Assembly (NCBI GenBank): GCA_027065215.1
Contig: JAMOOT010000193.1
Span: 1-9,148, forward strand
Origin: Candidatus Omnitrophota bacterium
GTDB taxonomy: Bacteria; Omnitrophota; Gorgyraeia; S143-82
Direction of reading: 5' to 3'
DNA: 9,148 nt
Both the position numbers and the translations under genes were made by a program. The notes beneath the pieces are model-generated. The model did not search any database, was not told the DNA's origin, and worked only from the letters and a program-made list of their open reading frames with translations. Positions 5,227 through 9,148 of this stretch are shown here, one piece after another. The number at the start of each line of letters is the position of its first letter. Within the stretch, counting starts at the first letter, position 1.

Positions 5227-6063
5227 ATGCGTGAGGCTATAGGCAAAGCAAGGGTCTTGTTAGAAGCCCTTCCTTACATACAAGCATTTCACGATAAGGT
5301 GTTTGTGATAAAATACGGTGGGAGTTTATTAGAGGACAAGAATGTTCGTAGATCTGTCTTGCAAGATATAGTATTTATGCACTATGTCGGGATAAAGCCT
5401 GTTATAGTGCACGGAGGTGGTCCCAGTATTACTAAGGCATTGAAGCAAAAAGGGATAGAGGTTGAATTTGTTGATGGTCTTAGACGCACTGACAAGGAAA
5501 TATTAAAGGTAGTTGAAAAGGAACTTTTAAGATTGAATCGTATGATAGTTAAAGAATTAAAAGAGATGAATTGTCCAGCGGAGGGGTTGTCTCCTTCTAC
5601 TGCTATAATTAAAGCAAGGCAGGTTTCTCCGCAGTTAGGTTTTGTTGGCTCTGTGATAGGGGTAAATGCCAATCCTATATTTTCTTTGCTGAATCACGAT
5701 GTTATTCCGGTTATCTGTCCTTTAGGAATAGATAGAAAAGGCCAAATCTATAATGTTAATGCTGATACCTCTGCTTCCGAGATTAGTGTTTCCTTAGGAG
5801 CGGAAAAATTTGTGCTTATGACAAATGTTGAGGGTATAATTTATAGGGGTAAATTGCTTTCATCTGCGAATTTGAAAAAGATTAAGATTCTAATTGATAA
5901 AAAAGTCATAACTGGTGGTATGTTACCGAAGGTAGAGGCTGGGTTGAATGCTTTGGATAAAGGGGTCAAGAAAGTGCATATAGTGAGTGCAAAACAATCC
6001 CATGCACTCTTGCTCGAGATCTTTACTAAACGGGGTGTCGGGACAGAAATACGGGTGGATTAG
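5227..6063 (+). CDS. argB: Acetylglutamate kinase
   Basis: ArgB phosphorylates N-acetyl-L-glutamate with ATP, the second step of arginine biosynthesis, in the cytoplasm. The 278-residue protein shows the amino-acid-kinase motifs: KYGGS (29-33), VHGGGPSI (61-68), NVNADTSASEIS (176-187) with D180, and TGGMLPKVEAGL (229-240). The extra N-terminal helix ending in LLEALPYIQAF is the segment that, in known arginine-inhibited ArgB enzymes, builds the hexamer, and the C-terminal HALLLEIF...GVGTEI fits the same subgroup. Feedback inhibition by arginine is therefore likely by inference. No other arginine genes are adjacent. Upstream is the divergent tRNA-Leu; a dedicated argB promoter was not convincingly identified, so it may depend on read-through from the kinase. 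The next gene starts one base after its stop. Confidence 0.96.
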   Translation: MREAIGKARVLLEALPYIQAFHDKVFVIKYGGSLLEDKNVRRSVLQDIVFMHYVGIKPVIVHGGGPSITKALKQKGIEVEFVDGLRRTDKEILKVVEKELLRLNRMIVKELKEMNCPAEGLSPSTAIIKARQVSPQLGFVGSVIGVNANPIFSLLNHDVIPVICPLGIDRKGQIYNVNADTSASEISVSLGAEKFVLMTNVEGIIYRGKLLSSANLKKIKILIDKKVITGGMLPKVEAGLNALDKGVKKVHIVSAKQSHALLLEIFTKRGVGTEIRVD

Positions 6064-6064
6064 G

Positions 6065-6520
6065 ATGTTTTACAAAAGAGTTGTCCATAAGCCATTGGGT
6101 AAAATACTTCTTGAAAAGGGAATAATCACTTCTGAACAACTGGGAGAGGTATTGAGTCTTAGAGATAAGGAGAAAAAACTCACTGGTGAAATACTCGTTG
6201 AGAAAGGTTATGCTTCAGAAGAAGATATAATGTTTGCGTTGATGTCCCAATATGAGATTCCTTATTTTCCATTGAAAAATTACCAACTTGATTTTGAGTT
6301 GTTTATGAGGTTTCCTGTTTTTGAGATGGAAAGGTATGAATTTGTTCCTGTAGAGCAAATAGAGTCAATGGTGAGCGTTGTGACGTCTAATCCCTTAAGT
6401 AAAAGATTGGTTGAGTATATTAGACAAGAAGCAACTTTAGATGCTGTAGCCTTTATCTCTACTCCAAGTGAGATTAGGGAAGTATTGAAAAGATATAAGG
6501 AGCAGTATGGGGTGGCTTAA
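6065..6520 (+). CDS. Stand-alone GspE N-terminal (MshEN-like) domain protein
   Basis: This 151-residue protein consists almost only of the domain found at the N-terminus of GspE/PilB/MshE secretion ATPases. Two tandem helical repeats are visible, LGKILLEKGIITSEQL (11-26) and GEILVEKGYASEEDIMFAL (41-59). They are followed by the alpha/beta half, with IPYFPL (65-70), FVPVEQ (93-98) and a closing amphipathic helix (SEIREVLKRYKEQYG). There is no ATPase domain, signal peptide or membrane segment, so it should be cytosolic. In MshE the domain binds c-di-GMP; here the arginine that opens each binding motif is replaced (P10 and L39 by alignment), so binding is doubtful. The start ATG 6065 follows the argB stop by one base; GGGTGG at about 6050 may serve as the ribosome site. 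It overlaps the following ATPase gene by 14 bases, suggesting the two products act together. Confidence 0.8.
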   Translation: MFYKRVVHKPLGKILLEKGIITSEQLGEVLSLRDKEKKLTGEILVEKGYASEEDIMFALMSQYEIPYFPLKNYQLDFELFMRFPVFEMERYEFVPVEQIESMVSVVTSNPLSKRLVEYIRQEATLDAVAFISTPSEIREVLKRYKEQYGVA

Positions 6521-8225
6521 GGAAGAGCTTGTTGACATATTGATTAAGGAAGAAATAATATCTCGTTCAGATATTCCTCGTATTGTTAGTTATGCTAAGG
6601 AAAAAGAGATAGATTTCTTTGATGCAATAGTTGCTTTGCAACTGGTAGATAAGGATTTGCTTACTATGGTTTTGGCTAAGGGGTTGAGAGTCCCATTTTT
6701 GCGACTAACCAAATTGAATATTGATGAGGGTATTTTGGATATAGTTCCATTGGAGGTTATGAATCGACATAAGATCGTGCCGATATCTGTTGTCAGGGAT
6801 GTTATCACTGTTGCAATGGTTGACCCTTGGAATTATATAGCCGTAGATGATCTTAGACTAAGGGCTAACAAGCAAGTGGCGGTTTGCCTTACGCCAGAGA
6901 GTGAGTTTAAAAAGTTCTTGGAAAGTTTTTTGAATGATGGGGAAATGGGAGAAGACCACAGTGCAGAAGAATTACAGAATTTATTAAGCGATTTCTCCGA
7001 AGAGGAAATTGAGTTGGTGGACGAGGATAAAGAGGGCAATCAGGACGAAACTGATATAGAAGAAAAGATGGCTCCAGCTGTCCGGGCGGTTAATAAGATA
7101 GTTGAAATGGGCGTAAAGCTCAAGGCAAGTGATATATTTATTGAGCCCTTTGAGAAACATATGCGAGTTAGGTATAGGGTGGACGGTATATTAAGGGAGA
7201 TTGAATCTCCTCCAAGGTCATTGCATGAGGCTATTATATCCCGTATTAAGGTCCTTGGCCGTATGGATATATCTGAGCACCGAATCCCTCAAGATGGTAA
7301 ATTCCGGATGAAGATAGGAGGGCGTATAGTTGATTTCCGTATATCAATTGTCCCTTCCTCCTTTGGAGAAAAGGTATGTCTACGAATATTAGACAAAGGC
7401 GCAGTTATGTTAGACCTTGATAATCTTGGGTTTCATGCCGATGTCTTAGAAAGAATAAAGCGGTGTGTCCGAAGGCCTCACGGAATGTTCATTGTTACTG
7501 GGCCTACAGGAAGTGGTAAATCTACTACCCTATATTCGATTTTAAGGTTTATTGATTCCCCTGAAAAGAACATCATTACAGTTGAGGATCCGGTGGAGTA
7601 TCAGTTAAGGGGGATTAATCAGGTGCAGGTAAATTCAGAGGTGGGTTTGACCTTTTCTTCTGCCTTAAGATCTATATTGCGCCAGGACCCCGACATAATT
7701 TTAGTAGGTGAGATTCGAGACCACGAGACTATGGATATAGCGATAAAGGCAGCCTTAACAGGGCACTTAGTATTGACCACCTTACATACTAACACTGCTC
7801 CGGGGGCTATTGTACGTATGGTGAATATGGGAGTTGAGCCATTTCTGATTACTGCATCGGTAGTGGGGATAATGGCGCAACGTTTGGTGCGGAAACTATG
7901 TGATTCATGCAAGGAACCCTATGTTATGACCGAAGAGATGGCTGAGTCTCTTAAGATAAGTAAAGAGTATGTAGGGAAGACCTTTTATAAACCTGTTGGT
8001 TGCAAAAAGTGTTTGGATATAGGTTATAAGGGCAGGACGAATATAGCCGAGATAATGTTGATGTCTTCAAAGATTATGAGTCTTATCGCTAAGGGAAAAG
8101 AGGAGCCAGATATAAGAGAGGCTGCTATAGAAGAAGGTATGCGGACGATGCGTGAGGATGCGCTTATGAAGGCCGCTGAAGGATTGACCAGTATAGAAGA
8201 GGTCTTTAGGGTTACTGCACAGTGA
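6507..8225 (+). CDS. GspE/PilB-type secretion and pilus assembly ATPase
   Basis: This hexameric cytoplasmic ATPase drives type IV pilus extension or type II pseudopilus assembly. The 572 residues comprise a GspE N-terminal domain (about 1-142), a very acidic linker (about 143-188) and the ATPase region. Seen motifs are Walker A GPTGSGKSTT (332-341), Asp box ITVEDPVEY (357-365), Walker B DPDIILVGEIRD (394-405) and His box TGHLVLTTLHTNTA (418-431). A tetracysteine zinc site is formed by C465, C468, C499 and C502. The usual ASDIHIEP segment reads ASDIFIEP (207-214). ATG 6507 has AAGGAG at 6497-6502. PilB and GspE cannot be told apart without the rest of the cluster, so no symbol is given. A second homologous ATPase follows after seven bases. 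Confidence 0.95.
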   Translation: MGWLKEELVDILIKEEIISRSDIPRIVSYAKEKEIDFFDAIVALQLVDKDLLTMVLAKGLRVPFLRLTKLNIDEGILDIVPLEVMNRHKIVPISVVRDVITVAMVDPWNYIAVDDLRLRANKQVAVCLTPESEFKKFLESFLNDGEMGEDHSAEELQNLLSDFSEEEIELVDEDKEGNQDETDIEEKMAPAVRAVNKIVEMGVKLKASDIFIEPFEKHMRVRYRVDGILREIESPPRSLHEAIISRIKVLGRMDISEHRIPQDGKFRMKIGGRIVDFRISIVPSSFGEKVCLRILDKGAVMLDLDNLGFHADVLERIKRCVRRPHGMFIVTGPTGSGKSTTLYSILRFIDSPEKNIITVEDPVEYQLRGINQVQVNSEVGLTFSSALRSILRQDPDIILVGEIRDHETMDIAIKAALTGHLVLTTLHTNTAPGAIVRMVNMGVEPFLITASVVGIMAQRLVRKLCDSCKEPYVMTEEMAESLKISKEYVGKTFYKPVGCKKCLDIGYKGRTNIAEIMLMSSKIMSLIAKGKEEPDIREAAIEEGMRTMREDALMKAAEGLTSIEEVFRVTAQ

Positions 8226-8232
8226 TAGAGTC

Positions 8233-9148
8233 ATGGCTAAAAGAAGAAGATTTATAGATTCCCGGGTATTGGAGATCTTGCAAAAACGTTTCGGCTCTGG
8301 TTTGGTAGATGAAGTAAGGAGTTTACAAGGAGACGAGGATTTGTTTACTGTTATAGTCAATAAAACACCACTTCAAAAGGTCACATTGATGGAGTTAATA
8401 TCTGATGAGCTCCAGATACCGTGGATAGATATCAACAAGGTAAGATTAGAAAAAATAAATACGGACATACTTTCGTTAACTGCGATGTTTGAAAAACACG
8501 TAATTCCAATCGGATTTATGGCAAATACAGTGTCATTAGTGATGGATGATGTGTTGGATGTTTTGTTGAAGGATGAGTTGTCTGCAGTAACAGGGTATGA
8601 AATTGTTCCGGTTCTGGCTTTCCCACCAGATATTGATGAATTCCTTTCTCAGTTCCGTTCTGCCAGTAACAAGATGGATTTTTCTGAGGATGAGATAGAG
8701 ACTGTGATGGACACTGTGGATGACTCAGTAGTGTCGGCTCAGGTTATAGACGAGAGTGAGCAAGCCCCAATAGTGAGATTGGTCAATTTGATGATAAAAG
8801 AAGGCTTGAATCAAAGGGCCAGTGATATTCACATAGAACCAATGGAGGACTGTATAAAACTGCGATATAGGATAGATGGCGCATTGCATGAGATGTTAAC
8901 TGTCCCTAAACAGCGTCAGCCTGCAATCTTGACTCGTCTTAAGATAATGTCTGGTATGGATATTACTGAATGGAGGGTTCCTCAGGATGGTAGGTTTAGA
9001 TTGCGTCATAAAGATAAACTGATAGATTTTCGAGTTTCTTCTCTGCCCACTGTCTTTGGGGAAAAGTTTGTATTGCGTGTTTTGGATAAGAGTAATCTTC
9101 AGGTGGGATTAGATAAGCTCGGGTTTCTCCCTCAGCCGTTAGAGGAAT
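8233..9148 (+). CDS. Second GspE/PilB-type ATPase, partial (cut by window end)
   Basis: The frame is open from ATG 8233 to the right edge, giving 305 residues without a stop. The N-terminal about 142 residues form another GspE N-terminal domain (ELQIPWIDINKVRLEKI at 59-75 is typical). An acidic linker (about 149-176) follows, then the start of the ATPase region with ASDIHIEP (196-203), RYRIDG (211-216), VPQDGRFRL (249-257) and PTVFGEKFVLRVLD (272-285). The Walker A motif should lie just beyond the edge. It is clearly a paralogue of the preceding ATPase but well diverged. The first residues (MAKRRRF) are strongly basic. The ribosome site is weak (GATAGAG), and the short gap suggests coupling to the upstream gene. 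The pair could serve as extension ATPases for two pilus or secretion systems, or as partners in one. Confidence 0.9.
   Translation, partial: MAKRRRFIDSRVLEILQKRFGSGLVDEVRSLQGDEDLFTVIVNKTPLQKVTLMELISDELQIPWIDINKVRLEKINTDILSLTAMFEKHVIPIGFMANTVSLVMDDVLDVLLKDELSAVTGYEIVPVLAFPPDIDEFLSQFRSASNKMDFSEDEIETVMDTVDDSVVSAQVIDESEQAPIVRLVNLMIKEGLNQRASDIHIEPMEDCIKLRYRIDGALHEMLTVPKQRQPAILTRLKIMSGMDITEWRVPQDGRFRLRHKDKLIDFRVSSLPTVFGEKFVLRVLDKSNLQVGLDKLGFLPQPLEE

Noticed and set aside
5987..6064. N-terminal extension of the MshEN-like protein from an ATG at 5987
   Set aside because: It would overlap argB by 77 bases in another frame and lacks family likeness; ATG 6065 begins the recognisable domain directly.
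7619..7912. Minus-strand open frame opposite the first ATPase, and similar long opposite-strand frames elsewhere
   Set aside because: They lie wholly within well-supported genes and their products show no domain; they are shadows of the real coding frames.

Overview
The window is a compact, AT-rich bacterial segment. Every protein gene lies on the + strand, and several genes overlap or are only a few bases apart. Start codons include ATG, GTG and TTG. Chromosomal housekeeping genes are mixed with natural-competence and type IV pilus / type II secretion genes, which suggests a Gram-negative-type bacterium. Three tRNA genes lack an encoded CCA. The mix (a tail resembling PD-(D/E)XK/AAA proteins, L31, a Xer recombinase, a short ComEC, a PfkB kinase, ArgB, tandem GspE/PilB ATPases) recalls uncultured lineages such as Omnitrophota. 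That placement is a low-confidence impression from gene content.

Layout. 2-106: C-terminal end of an upstream gene, probably an AAA-ATPase-like/PD-(D/E)XK protein. 107-350: intergenic; nothing recognisable until a good promoter just before rpmE. 351-2235: rpmE (L31), xerC-type recombinase and a TauE/SafE permease, closely packed. 2254-2435: tRNA-Cys(GCA) and tRNA-Leu(TAA) behind a promoter inside the permease gene. 2475-4206: a 55-residue helical protein of unknown function, a small membrane-anchored protein with a possible helix-hairpin-helix motif, and a ComEC-type DNA-uptake channel. 4197-5141: a PfkB-family kinase whose last 16 codons and stop lie in the antisense strand of a convergent tRNA-Leu(CAG) gene (5174-5091). 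5227-6063: argB. 6065-9148: a stand-alone GspE N-terminal (MshEN-like) domain protein, a complete GspE/PilB ATPase, and a second GspE/PilB cut by the window end.

Two functional themes link the genes. One is DNA uptake and type IV pilus-like machinery: ComEC, a possible ComEA-like partner, and assembly ATPases. The other is translation and housekeeping: tRNAs, L31, arginine biosynthesis and chromosome resolution. No convincing Rho-independent terminator was seen between the + strand genes, so read-through from the tRNA pair into the com-like genes, and from the kinase across the antisense tRNA into argB, is possible. No insertion sequence, CRISPR array or prophage module was seen. The least explained elements are the two small genes before comEC, the tRNA-overlapping end of the kinase, and the split/duplicated GspE module.
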